A stretch of DNA of 64,000 nucleotides, taken from NCBI GenBank assembly GCA_017407115.1, contig JAFQXD010000062.1:1-64000 (forward strand). Direction: 5' to 3'. The notes beneath the pieces were generated by a model. The model did no database searches, had not been told where the DNA came from, and was given only the letters and a program-made list of their open reading frames with translations. Made by a program: the position numbers and the translations under genes. Source of the DNA: Methanobrevibacter sp. (GTDB lineage: Archaea > Methanobacteriota > Methanobacteria > Methanobacteriales > Methanobacteriaceae). Of this stretch, positions 29,254 through 37,884 are shown in pieces (positions within the stretch are counted from its first letter, which is position 1; each line of letters begins with the position of its first letter).

Positions 29254-30564
29254 TCATATTATACTTAAATCATCCAATAGGACCTTATCGTCCTTATCCA
29301 TCTCTTTTTTACCATTGAACACGTCAACATCAAGAGATTTGTTTTTGAATGATACAATCAAAGTACAGATTGCATCACCAGTAACGTTTACAGCAGTTCT
29401 AAACATGTCCAGGATATGGTCTATTCCGAAAATAATACCAATAGCCTGTACAGGCAATCCTACGGAATTAAATACCATAGTCAAGGTAATGAGACCTACT
29501 GATGGAACACCAGCAGTTCCTATTGATGCCATAACTGCAGTGAAAATTACTGTTATGAGTGCAGACAGTCCCAAATCTATACCATATGCCTGAGCTGCAA
29601 ACATTACTGCAACCCCCTGCATAATAGCAGTTCCATCCATATTGATGGTTGCTCCCAGAGGAATTGTAAATGAAGACACCTCCAGAGAAACACCCATTTC
29701 AGACAGTTTATCCAAGTTCAAAGGAATTGTAGCATTTGATGTGGATGAAGAAAATGCGAAAAACATGACTGAAATGAACTTTCTAAAGAATCTGATAGGA
29801 TTCAATCTTGTGAAGACAACCAGCATCGATGGATAAACAATGAATGCCTGGATAGCCAGACCGATTAAAACACAAATAATATATTTGCCCAAAGGAAGCA
29901 AACCTTCAATTCCTAAACCTGCAAAGGTTCTTGCCATTAAACAGAAAACGCCAATTGGAGCAAATTTCATTACAATGGAGGTCATTTCCATCATGATTCT
30001 GTTTCCTTGAGCAAAAAAGTTGCCGACAATTTCTGTTTCTTCCTTTAATTTGGCCAATATTACTCCAATAAGCAATGCAAATATGATTACAGGTATCATA
30101 TCCCCACTTGCCAAAGAGTTAATCGGATTTTCAGGAACCATGTTCAAAATTGTATCAGTCATTGTCTGATTGAGAGTGACATTTGATGACTGAGCCACTG
30201 CAGACAAATTTAAACCTGCTCCCGGCTGGATTAGAATACCGATTATAAGAGCAATGGAAACCGCCAATGCAGTAGTTATAAGGTATATTCCAATAGTCCT
30301 ACCTCCAATCGTACCGATTTTTCTGATATCTGAAATCGATGCGGCACCCACCACAATCGAACAGAAAACAAGAGGTACAACCAACATTCTCATCAGTTTA
30401 ATAAATAAACTTCCGCCCAAATAAAAAATATTATCCACTAGAATAATATTTTTAAAAAATGAATCGGGCACGAAAAAGTTCAATATTATACCGGTGAGCA
30501 AACCTAAAATCATCCCAATTAATATCCAATTACTGAGACTAATGTTCTTTAGTTTGCCTAACAT
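29254..30564 (-). CDS. Dicarboxylate/amino-acid:cation symporter (DAACS family)
   Basis: The 436-residue membrane protein has about eight transmembrane segments and two re-entrant loops. The substrate-site sequence AFSSSTSNATIPLNLD (serine-rich hairpin HP1) and PLGATINMDGTA (TM7 NMDGT) identify the GltP/DctA family. It imports glutamate, aspartate or C4-dicarboxylates with Na+ or H+. It lies next to fumarase and the kor operon, so uptake of a TCA intermediate is plausible; the substrate is inferred only. A GGGGATG site precedes the start. Confidence 0.93.
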   Translation of the reverse strand: MLGKLKNISLSNWILIGMILGLLTGIILNFFVPDSFFKNIILVDNIFYLGGSLFIKLMRMLVVPLVFCSIVVGAASISDIRKIGTIGGRTIGIYLITTALAVSIALIIGILIQPGAGLNLSAVAQSSNVTLNQTMTDTILNMVPENPINSLASGDMIPVIIFALLIGVILAKLKEETEIVGNFFAQGNRIMMEMTSIVMKFAPIGVFCLMARTFAGLGIEGLLPLGKYIICVLIGLAIQAFIVYPSMLVVFTRLNPIRFFRKFISVMFFAFSSSTSNATIPLNLDKLSEMGVSLEVSSFTIPLGATINMDGTAIMQGVAVMFAAQAYGIDLGLSALITVIFTAVMASIGTAGVPSVGLITLTMVFNSVGLPVQAIGIIFGIDHILDMFRTAVNVTGDAICTLIVSFKNKSLDVDVFNGKKEMDKDDKVLLDDLSII

Positions 30565-30645
30565 ATTTCATCCCCTATTTTTTTAATATTGTTATAAATT
30601 ATGTTTAAAATAGTAAATAAGAATTGCCAATATTAAAAAAAATAG

Positions 30646-30663
30646 AACTTGTCGGGGCAAGTT
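30646..30663 (-). terminator. Second hairpin terminator downstream of the FKBP gene
   Basis: The arms AACTTG and CAAGTT flank a six-base loop. Read on the minus strand, the hairpin is followed by a run of eight T. It lies 17 bases beyond another terminator hairpin and could act as a back-up. Confidence 0.55.
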
Positions 30664-30679
30664 AAAAAAAATAAGAAAC

Positions 30680-30698
30680 GAGTTATTGAAAATAACTC
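30680..30698 (-). terminator. Hairpin terminator downstream of the FKBP gene
   Basis: This is a perfect 8-bp inverted repeat, GAGTTATT / AATAACTC, with a three-base loop. On the minus strand it is followed by a T-rich tract. It lies about 20 bases after the FKBP stop codon. Confidence 0.65.
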
Positions 30699-30718
30699 TA
30701 AATTAAATTGAAGAATGA

Positions 30719-31453
30719 TTATTCTTCGTCTTCTTCATCTGCAGATTCTTCTCTTTTTTCGAATTCATCTACGAAATTGACTTTGGTAATTTCTTCGATG
30801 TTATCCCAAATGTCTTTAGCTATTCTGAATCTTGCAAAGGTAACATCCATATAGGATTGTTGATCGAATTTAGCCATTTCATCTAATTTGATGTTTGCAA
30901 CACCGTCGACAATGTCAATTTCAGTTTTATCAATGTCCACATTAGGGTTGGAGTAGTGTAACTCGATCATACTTTTAATTTTTTCATTATCGTCATCAAT
31001 GATTTCAGTTACTTCAACATCATAAATTAAGTCTTTTCCTGCTAATTCGTGGTTGAAGTCAACTTTTACTCTTCCGCCGTTTACGGTTAAGATTTTACCG
31101 GTAGTTCCTTCGGATTGGATTCTCATACCTGGAACAGGAGTCATGCCTTGTCTTTTGAATTCTTTCATAGGGACTAATTGAATCATTTTAGGATCTCTTG
31201 GTCCGAATGCATTGTCGGAATCGACTTCAACATGTTTGGTTTCTCCTTCTTCTAAACCAATAATTGCTTCTTCGATTGCAGGTAATAAGTGGTTTCCTCC
31301 AACAACAATAGGGATTGCTTTGTAGGTTTTGTTTTCATCGAAAATACCTGCTTCTTGAGCAATTTCATCATAAGTAGTATCAAATACGTCATCAGTTTCT
31401 TTAATTTTACCAGTAAAGTTTACTCTAACAAAATCTCCGTTATCTATAGCCAT
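30719..31453 (-). CDS. FKBP-type peptidyl-prolyl isomerase, long archaeal form
   Basis: The 244-residue protein starts with the FKBP core ([12 protein letters not shown], then [21 protein letters not shown]). It carries an inserted flap domain as in SlyD and archaeal long FKBPs, and has an acidic C-terminal region ending [10 protein letters not shown]. It speeds proline isomerisation and acts as a folding chaperone in the cytoplasm. A GGAG site precedes the ATG, and two hairpin terminators follow the gene, so it is probably a single-gene transcript. Confidence 0.93.
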   Translation of the reverse strand: MAIDNGDFVRVNFTGKIKETDDVFDTTYDEIAQEAGIFDENKTYKAIPIVVGGNHLLPAIEEAIIGLEEGETKHVEVDSDNAFGPRDPKMIQLVPMKEFKRQGMTPVPGMRIQSEGTTGKILTVNGGRVKVDFNHELAGKDLIYDVEVTEIIDDDNEKIKSMIELHYSNPNVDIDKTEIDIVDGVANIKLDEMAKFDQQSYMDVTFARFRIAKDIWDNIEEITKVNFVDEFEKREESADEEDEE

Positions 31454-31596
31454 AATATTAGCTCCTTATAATAATTTTGATTAAATAATTTGTTAATAAA
31501 TATAACATTTTATAGTTTTAGTAACCATCATTTATTAAAGTTTTGTTTATGGCCAAGGTTTGATGTAAAAAAAGAAGATATCAAAAAAAAATAAAA

Positions 31597-33915
31597 TTAA
31601 AATGGAAGACTCAAATATCTGCTCTTCAATTTATAGGTATTGGTATTCCAATTGTTTATTTTTCCCAAAGCATTCTTATGATTAATCGGATCTCCAACAA
31701 CCCATGTATTGTCTATTAAAACTTGAGTCCAAACATGTCCAAACCTTCCATCACTGAATGCGCAGTTTCCATGAACATATCTTGCCTTAAGGCCTGCCGC
31801 CCTGTACATAGCAATCAACAGGTGCGCCTGGTCAACACAGTTACCGCTTCCGGCATTCAATGTACCCACAGCACCATGTTTGGAATTGTAATAATAATCA
31901 TAGACAATGTTGTCCCTTACATAATTGAATATGGCTTTTGCCTTGTCAATCTTGCTGGTCAATCCCTTGGTTAATGATTTTACCAATGATTTGATTTTAG
32001 CGTTGTTTACTTGGCAGTGCTTGGTTGACTTAAGATATGCGCTTGAATAATGTCCGCTGTCTTTCACATTAAGGCCGCTTCCAAATTTGGAAAGTACAAC
32101 AGTTATGGACTTGGATGTGGAGCCCGGAAGGTAATAATTATTGCCTAAAAATTCAACTGAAACATTATAGTCTCCTAATGCCACACTTGTCCTTACGGTT
32201 GCATAGCCGTTTGAAGATGTAGTAGCAATATAGACCTCCCCATCAATTGTCAGCTCAATTTTCCCTCCGGAAATAGGTTCACCATTAGAATTGGTCACCA
32301 ACACTTTAAAAGTCTGTGAAGAATCTTTATATTTGGTTGCACATTTCCATATGATTTTAGAAGGACTTCTTTCAAAAACGTTTATTTTGCATGACCCGGA
32401 GGTTCCCTTTACATCCCAATCGGAAGGAGCCTTATAACTAATCGTATAATTGCCTATATTTTGAGTAATAGTTAGTGACGCGATTCCATTCTCATCAGTA
32501 GTGTCAGTATAGGTTTTGCCGTCGATATTGAAAGTGACTGTTCTTTGAGCTAATGGAACATTACCTGCAGTAAAGGCCACTTTGAATAATGTGTCTGCAC
32601 CATAACCGAACGATTTTGTGCTTTTAACTGTTAATGTGGTATCGTTAGTTTTAAAAATTGTGACTTTTCTTGTCACTTTTGACGGCTTGAAAAATTTATC
32701 TCCAGCATAGCTATATTCAATATTGAAAATGCCATCAGTTACAGGTATCTTGAAATTTACAGCCCCATTGCTGTCAGTTTTTCTGTAATAGCTTTGCCCA
32801 TTGATATTTATTTTGATTTTTTTCCCGACTTTTGTCTCTTCGCCAATACTGGTTGAAAGTTTGATTTCAACATCACGGGAATCATTTGGAAGAATAGTGT
32901 AAGCGTAAGGCGTATTGACTGTCAATTTAGTGTATGCAATGCCTAGAATTTGAACAGTATATGTCTTTGACAATCCGTCATTATTGTAACAGGTTGCTTT
33001 GTATGTGCCTTTTTTAAGATTGTTTAGGGATAAGCTTACCTGACCGTTGGAATTTGTTTTATATTTAGTGGTTTTGCCATTAATTTTGATTTTGACATAT
33101 TTATTGGCCAATGGTTTTCCGTCGTTCTTTAAAAACTTAACTGTAAACTTTCTGCTGTCGCCTTTAACCTTCTTGAAGTTTGATGCGTAGATTGTTGGTG
33201 AAATCTTTAAGGTGGTGTTTAGCATGTATCCTGTTATCGGATCTTTTGCAGTTACAATATAATTTCCCGGCTTGAAATCAACTGGAAAGCTTGCAAAACC
33301 ATTATTATCAGTTTTTTTAGTGTATGATTTTCCGCTGACGGTTATTGTAACCTGCCTATTTTTTAAGGGATTGCCATAGCTGTCAACAAATGTTGCGCCA
33401 TATTTTTGACTGCCCTTATAATATTTTGTTATATTTTTCGCTTTGATGGTCGGCAATACATCGATTTGGCAAGTCAGTTTTCCTGTTGCCTCGTGTGCAG
33501 CATCACCCTCAAAATATGCGGTTGCAGTGTATTTTCCAGGGTTTAAATCCAAATTTATGCCTGCTATACCATTATCGTCAGTCATGTTTGAATATTCAAT
33601 ATTATCTATAATGAAATTGATTTTCTTATTTGGCAATGGAGCATTTGTATTTGAATCAGTCAGATTCACACAATAGCTCCCTTTGTAATATATGCTTGTT
33701 GATGTTGGAGTTAACTGAGTTTGATTTTTATTGCTTTCACCTAAAAGGGAATCTATGTTATCTGATTGAGTGGAATCCTCAAATTGAATAGGAACTTCAT
33801 TGCTAGAGTCCAATGCTATAAAATCAGTCCCATTGACATCAGCTGCATGAATTGAACCTGCTGAAAATAGAGCAATCAAAATTAAAAACATTATTAGTGA
33901 TATCTTTTTAATCAA
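31597..33915 (-). CDS. Secreted adhesin-like protein with Ig-like repeats and a transglutaminase-like domain
   Basis: The 772-residue protein has a signal peptide (about residues 1-24, ending SIHAA). About six Ig-like repeats of roughly 90 residues follow, each with a tDsnG...pGxY core. The C-terminal transglutaminase-like cysteine-peptidase domain (about 620-772) has a likely triad Cys in GNCVDQAH, His in FGHVWTQV and Asp in VVGDP. It is probably exported and acts on or binds the pseudomurein wall or host surfaces; the substrate is unknown. The start is a TTG at 33915 nine bases after GGAGG. An ATG at 33922 is out of frame and encodes only four codons that overlap this start. Confidence 0.88.
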   Translation of the reverse strand: MIKKISLIMFLILIALFSAGSIHAADVNGTDFIALDSSNEVPIQFEDSTQSDNIDSLLGESNKNQTQLTPTSTSIYYKGSYCVNLTDSNTNAPLPNKKINFIIDNIEYSNMTDDNGIAGINLDLNPGKYTATAYFEGDAAHEATGKLTCQIDVLPTIKAKNITKYYKGSQKYGATFVDSYGNPLKNRQVTITVSGKSYTKKTDNNGFASFPVDFKPGNYIVTAKDPITGYMLNTTLKISPTIYASNFKKVKGDSRKFTVKFLKNDGKPLANKYVKIKINGKTTKYKTNSNGQVSLSLNNLKKGTYKATCYNNDGLSKTYTVQILGIAYTKLTVNTPYAYTILPNDSRDVEIKLSTSIGEETKVGKKIKININGQSYYRKTDSNGAVNFKIPVTDGIFNIEYSYAGDKFFKPSKVTRKVTIFKTNDTTLTVKSTKSFGYGADTLFKVAFTAGNVPLAQRTVTFNIDGKTYTDTTDENGIASLTITQNIGNYTISYKAPSDWDVKGTSGSCKINVFERSPSKIIWKCATKYKDSSQTFKVLVTNSNGEPISGGKIELTIDGEVYIATTSSNGYATVRTSVALGDYNVSVEFLGNNYYLPGSTSKSITVVLSKFGSGLNVKDSGHYSSAYLKSTKHCQVNNAKIKSLVKSLTKGLTSKIDKAKAIFNYVRDNIVYDYYYNSKHGAVGTLNAGSGNCVDQAHLLIAMYRAAGLKARYVHGNCAFSDGRFGHVWTQVLIDNTWVVGDPINHKNALGKINNWNTNTYKLKSRYLSLPF

Positions 33916-34067
33916 AACTCATTGCCTCCGTTTAAAAACTTTATGAAATCCACTTCAATTCAAGGATATTTTTTTATAACAAATAATATAAATTTTTTGA
34001 AAGTGAAAAATACTCCTCAAATGCTCTCGCTAAAAAACTATTATTTATAAGAAACAGATTATAATTC

Positions 34068-35162
34068 ATGCAACGAAGAGGTGCGGTTAACTTGCCCCTT
34101 CATGGAGGCCATCCCCCAAAATGGTTGTTTACAAGAATGGTGGACCTGTCGGGAGCGTTGGCTTCAGTCATTATTGAAGAGTACAGTATAGCCGAGTTTT
34201 TAAATAGAGTTTCAAATCCCTACTGGTTTCAGGCATTCTCCTGCGTTTTAGGTTTTGATTGGCACTCTTCAGGAACCACAACCACAACATTGGGTGCGCT
34301 TAAAGCATCACTGGATCCTGAAGAGCATGGAATCTATCTGACCGGAGGCAAAGGTGCAAAATCAAGGAAAACACCACAAGGGATTGAACATGCGGGAGAA
34401 GTGTTTAATCTAAAGACAAAAACAACAGAAAAACTGGTTGAGACAAGCAAATTATCCGCTAAAATAGACAATTCCTGCATTCAGGACGGCTACACATTAT
34501 ACCAGCATAACTTCTTCGTGACAGAAAAAGGAGATTGGGCCGTTGTTCAACAGGGGCTCAACACTGAAAACAAATATGCAAGAAGATACCACTGGCTGGG
34601 CAGTGAAGTTGAAAAGCTTCTAAATGACCCTCACAGTGGAATATCATGCGACAGGCAAACACCGAACACACTCAACATGTCTTCAAAGGACAGCGAGGAA
34701 GCCCAAAAAATAAGTGTTGACCTGATAAATGATAATCCCAACCATTTAAGACAATATTTTAAAAGAAAAGATAATCAGTTGCTTTTAGAAGACTTTACAA
34801 TGCCGGCGCATCACCCTGTTTTGGATATGGACATTTCAGATAAGGAATTTGAAATTCTGACAAAGGCATGGGAAATACAGCCTGAAAATTATGAGGAGCT
34901 AATTTTGCTTCAGGGAATAGGGCCTAAAAAAATAAGGGCATTGGCATTGATTTCAGATTTGGTGTATGGAGAACCTGCAAGCTGGAAAGATCCTGTGAAA
35001 TATAGCTTTACACATGGAGGAAAAGACGGTTTTCCATATCCTGTTGACAGGGAAGTCTATGACAATTCAATTCAAACAATAAGAGACGCACTAGACCAGG
35101 CACGTATAAAAAAAGAAGAAAAGCTAAAAGCCATCAAAAGACTGGATGACTTCATATCCTAA
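34068..35162 (+). CDS. DUF763 domain-containing protein
   Basis: The 364-residue protein matches the DUF763 family, starting RRGAVNLPLHGGHPPKWLFTRM. It has the characteristic GFDWHSSGTTTTTLGALK and LTGGKGAKSRKTP segments and a helix-hairpin-helix-like LLQGIGPKKIRALALI near residue 285. The biochemical role of DUF763 is not established. The HhH-like motif hints at nucleic-acid binding. No ribosome binding site is evident, so the mRNA may be leaderless. Its 3' end overlaps the convergent trm56 gene by four bases. Confidence 0.9.
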   Translation: MQRRGAVNLPLHGGHPPKWLFTRMVDLSGALASVIIEEYSIAEFLNRVSNPYWFQAFSCVLGFDWHSSGTTTTTLGALKASLDPEEHGIYLTGGKGAKSRKTPQGIEHAGEVFNLKTKTTEKLVETSKLSAKIDNSCIQDGYTLYQHNFFVTEKGDWAVVQQGLNTENKYARRYHWLGSEVEKLLNDPHSGISCDRQTPNTLNMSSKDSEEAQKISVDLINDNPNHLRQYFKRKDNQLLLEDFTMPAHHPVLDMDISDKEFEILTKAWEIQPENYEELILLQGIGPKKIRALALISDLVYGEPASWKDPVKYSFTHGGKDGFPYPVDREVYDNSIQTIRDALDQARIKKEEKLKAIKRLDDFIS

Positions 35163-35698
35163 CGGTTTTCGTCATGAATATTAACTGTTTTTCCGTGAGC
35201 TGTTGGAATGACCTCCAAAACGGGATTTTCAAATTCCAAATCGAATTCCTTTCCGTCCATCAGCAAATGTTGAAATACAGCAAGAGAAGACACTTCGGAG
35301 TGAGGTTGAGTGGTGACTGATACGTTCCAATCAGCAGCCTTATAAACTTTTCCAGGGACTTTAGCTCCTCCGACAACAATTAAAATATCAGAACCGTCCT
35401 GGCGAATTTCAGGAGCCACTTCATGAGCCTGTGAACCATACATTGTCAAGTGCACAACTTTCCCGCCGTCGGCTTTCCATTTATTGATAACGCCCATGTA
35501 GCTTTCTGTGTGTTCTATTTCAAAGTTCCCTCCAAATCTTGAAGAGGTATCTCTGACATTTTCCATGAGCTTATTGTCCCTTTCACCTGCAAGATAAATT
35601 TTACTGGCCCCAAATGCACGGGCAGTAAGGCAAACGTGAGTTGTAATACGAGTATCTCTTTTTAATCTGTGATCCAATCTTAAAACATTAACATTCAT
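35159..35698 (-). CDS. trm56: tRNA (cytidine(56)-2'-O)-methyltransferase
   Basis: The 179-residue SPOUT-class methyltransferase of the archaeal Trm56 family starts NVLRLDHRLKRDTRITTHVCLTARAFGA. It has the knot region ILIVVGGAKVPGKVY and the NVSVTTQPHSEVSSLAVF segment. It methylates C56 in the T loop of tRNAs, an archaea-specific modification. It ends by overlapping DUF763 tail to tail. Confidence 0.94.
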   Translation of the reverse strand: MNVNVLRLDHRLKRDTRITTHVCLTARAFGASKIYLAGERDNKLMENVRDTSSRFGGNFEIEHTESYMGVINKWKADGGKVVHLTMYGSQAHEVAPEIRQDGSDILIVVGGAKVPGKVYKAADWNVSVTTQPHSEVSSLAVFQHLLMDGKEFDLEFENPVLEVIPTAHGKTVNIHDENR

Positions 35699-35745
35699 AC
35701 TATCAATTATAAATTAATTCTAAAAATATATAATAATTTCTAAAA

Positions 35746-35878
35746 ATTAGGATGAGACAACCACGGAAAACAAATTGGGAGGTAATATTAACTTCAAAAA
35801 AATCAAATGCAAATTAAAAAAAATATTAATGAAGAGGACGTGGTTAATCTCACCAATAATTCATATGATTGTCCTAAT
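35746..35878. other. Intergenic element with nested inverted repeats
   Basis: Between trm56 and cobS an outer pair ATTAGGA (35746-35752) / TCCTAAT (35872-35878) encloses two further elements. The first is the pair GAGA-CA-ACCACG (35754-35765) / CGTGGT-TAA-TCTC (35839-35851). The second is a small palindrome TCATATGA near 35861. The pairs are too long and nested to look accidental in AT-rich spacer. It could be a small structured RNA or a worn-down miniature mobile element. No open reading frame is present. Confidence 0.35.
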
Positions 35879-35933
35879 ATATAAAATAATGCTTTTTTAA
35901 ACTTCAATATTGATTTTAACTTGTAAAATTTAG

Positions 35934-36716
35934 TTATAAATAGAATAAAGCTATTGACATGAACAGCAATGAAAATAGACGACCAACTTCATTACTCATT
36001 CCCAGCACATCACCGTTAGCAAGAACGAAATTGCGTTTTGCAATAACCGCTATCAATAAACCTGAAACTATGGCTCCAATGACGCCCATCAATCCGACGA
36101 AATTACCCAGCAACAATGCAATGACCGCAACTATCAATGTTGAAGCCAAATAATTATATATATTGGTTTCATTTATGAAATAGCTTCCAATTCCTGGAGT
36201 TATCGGTTTGGACAACAATGCTGTAGTCAGCAAAGATGTTTTAGCAGTCATTTCGCAAATTATAATACCAAAAATAAAATTATAATCCAAAATATTATAA
36301 AGACCACCAATTGTTAAGCTGGCCACTAAAAATAGGGTTGCAACACCGCCTGCACCGACAGATGAATCCTTCATTACCCTGATTTTCTTTTCTGGAGTAC
36401 CGTGGACCATAACACCGTCCGCCATGTCCATTACACCATCAAGATGATTATAGCCTGTGATAAGCATCAGGAATGCATAAACGATAGCTGCTGTGAAAAA
36501 TGAATTCAAATGCAAAAATTCTATTGAAACATAACCGCAAACTGCAGCTAAAACACCAATTAAAACATGCAGAAACGGCCAACACCAAGTAAGCTTGGTC
36601 ATGTACTCGATTGATGTGAAAACATTAATCGGAAGTATTGTTGAGAATGTCAAAAGCCCTAAAATGGACCTAACTGGTGAGAATTCCTCATCTTCAAAGT
36701 AATCGTCATTTTCCAT
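35934..36716 (-). CDS. cobS: Adenosylcobinamide-GDP ribazoletransferase (cobalamin-5-phosphate synthase)
   Basis: The 260-residue integral membrane protein has about six hydrophobic segments and the family motif GYNHLDGVMDMADGVM near residues 90-105. It joins adenosylcobinamide-GDP to alpha-ribazole (phosphate), the last assembly step of cobamide. It is followed downstream of, and two bases from, a CobZ-like phosphatase gene, which fits a nucleotide-loop-assembly operon. Confidence 0.94.
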   Translation of the reverse strand: MENDDYFEDEEFSPVRSILGLLTFSTILPINVFTSIEYMTKLTWCWPFLHVLIGVLAAVCGYVSIEFLHLNSFFTAAIVYAFLMLITGYNHLDGVMDMADGVMVHGTPEKKIRVMKDSSVGAGGVATLFLVASLTIGGLYNILDYNFIFGIIICEMTAKTSLLTTALLSKPITPGIGSYFINETNIYNYLASTLIVAVIALLLGNFVGLMGVIGAIVSGLLIAVIAKRNFVLANGDVLGMSNEVGRLFSLLFMSIALFYL

Positions 36717-36718
36717 AG

Positions 36719-37795
36719 TTATTCCTCAAAAATTTTAGATACGCATCCTGCGATTAAACCTGCAAAAACATCATTAAGCATAGGAGGCAGGCCATAAATG
36801 ATTCCAGGCTTTGCTTCATCATACTCTTTAAACTTAAGAGTTGCCTTTGTTCCTGCAATCTGATTTGAAACGGCAAGACCCAATACATCATCAGAATATA
36901 AACCCTGAGCATTCACATCAAGTTCCCTTATACGGTTTGCAGCCATGTCCTGTTCTGTTCTCAATGCCGCCACTATAAGAGCAATCACATTAATGTCAGC
37001 TAAGGACTTTAAGATTTGCGCTTCCATCTTGCTTTTTAACTCATCAGTCACTTCCACATCGCTGACAAGTTCCAGACCCGCTTCGACCAGATCTCCTATC
37101 AGGATTCCTTCAGCCACAAGATAGTCAAGAATTCCAAATGTCAATCCCAATTTTTCAAACGCATCCTCCAAGGTTATTTCGATTGCCTCTTCGATTTGTA
37201 TTTTCAACTCTTCAAAATCAAACTCGTCAAATTCGGCATTGTTGATGTCCAAACTTTCTCCTGAGACATCCACATTTGACAAAACCGCCAAAAAGTCATC
37301 AGCGTTTAAAATATTTTGAATATGAAACGGCAAGGCCATGTTTGCCAACACCTTCGCTTTGATGTTAGTTATGATTTTGAATATCTTAAGCAAATCCCTT
37401 GGAGACAATAGCTTATCTATATAAACCACATGACTTAAATTGATTCTAGCATCCGCAAAACCCTTTTGGGAATTGGCTACTTTCAGCTGGTCTGTGAAAT
37501 CTTGTAAAACAATATCATTTGAAAGAAAAGTGAAAATTGTCAAGTTTCCATATGAATTTTCAAAATAGTCGAAACCGTCTGCCGCCTGGGCAATGTATGA
37601 ACCTTGGGACTGGTTAAAAGCTTCAGCCCTTTTTGCAGTAGCGTCAAAATCATCTTTTGCATTTACAATATTGACATTTTCAACAATGTCGATGCCATCA
37701 CCTACAGTAAAGTCACTGAAAGCCAAAAAATGATTGGGATTGCTAATGCAGATTCCATAATCTTTCTTGATAATGTTAATGTTATTGTTTATCAT
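36719..37795 (-). CDS. cobZ: CobZ-like (PgpA-family) alpha-ribazole phosphatase with an unassigned N-terminal domain
   Basis: With the ATG at 37795 the protein is 358 residues. The frame is open up to 37840, but a TATA-like sequence lies there, so the longer form is unlikely. The C-terminal part (from about residue 200) resembles the PgpA/CobZ fold: [18 protein letters not shown], the acidic YDEAKPGI and [13 protein letters not shown]. Archaeal CobZ removes the phosphate from alpha-ribazole phosphate in cobamide assembly, which suits its position next to cobS. The first 190 residues ([16 protein letters not shown] and onward) I do not recognise. Alternative: a phosphatidylglycerophosphatase. 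Confidence 0.7.
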   Translation of the reverse strand: MINNNINIIKKDYGICISNPNHFLAFSDFTVGDGIDIVENVNIVNAKDDFDATAKRAEAFNQSQGSYIAQAADGFDYFENSYGNLTIFTFLSNDIVLQDFTDQLKVANSQKGFADARINLSHVVYIDKLLSPRDLLKIFKIITNIKAKVLANMALPFHIQNILNADDFLAVLSNVDVSGESLDINNAEFDEFDFEELKIQIEEAIEITLEDAFEKLGLTFGILDYLVAEGILIGDLVEAGLELVSDVEVTDELKSKMEAQILKSLADINVIALIVAALRTEQDMAANRIRELDVNAQGLYSDDVLGLAVSNQIAGTKATLKFKEYDEAKPGIIYGLPPMLNDVFAGLIAGCVSKIFEE

Positions 37796-37821
37796 ATGAT
37801 AACCAAACCTGTTAATAATAA

Positions 37822-37833
37822 CATATAATATAT
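37822..37833 (-). promoter_or_regulatory. TATA box of the cobZ-cobS operon
   Basis: On the minus strand the sequence ATATATTATATG is centred about 32 bases before the ATG at 37795. That spacing argues for that ATG and against the longer open frame, which would run through the promoter. Confidence 0.45.
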
Positions 37834-37884
37834 TAATCATTTAATTTAAACTTATATTAAGAGAAAATAAAATGGAATTATATT

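Noticed and set aside
35746-35878. Cobalamin riboswitch near cobS
   Set aside because: The element is downstream of cobS on its coding strand, and no B12-box sequence was seen.
37796-37840. Longer N-terminus of the CobZ-like protein
   Set aside because: The extra codons coincide with a TATA-like sequence and have no ribosome binding site.
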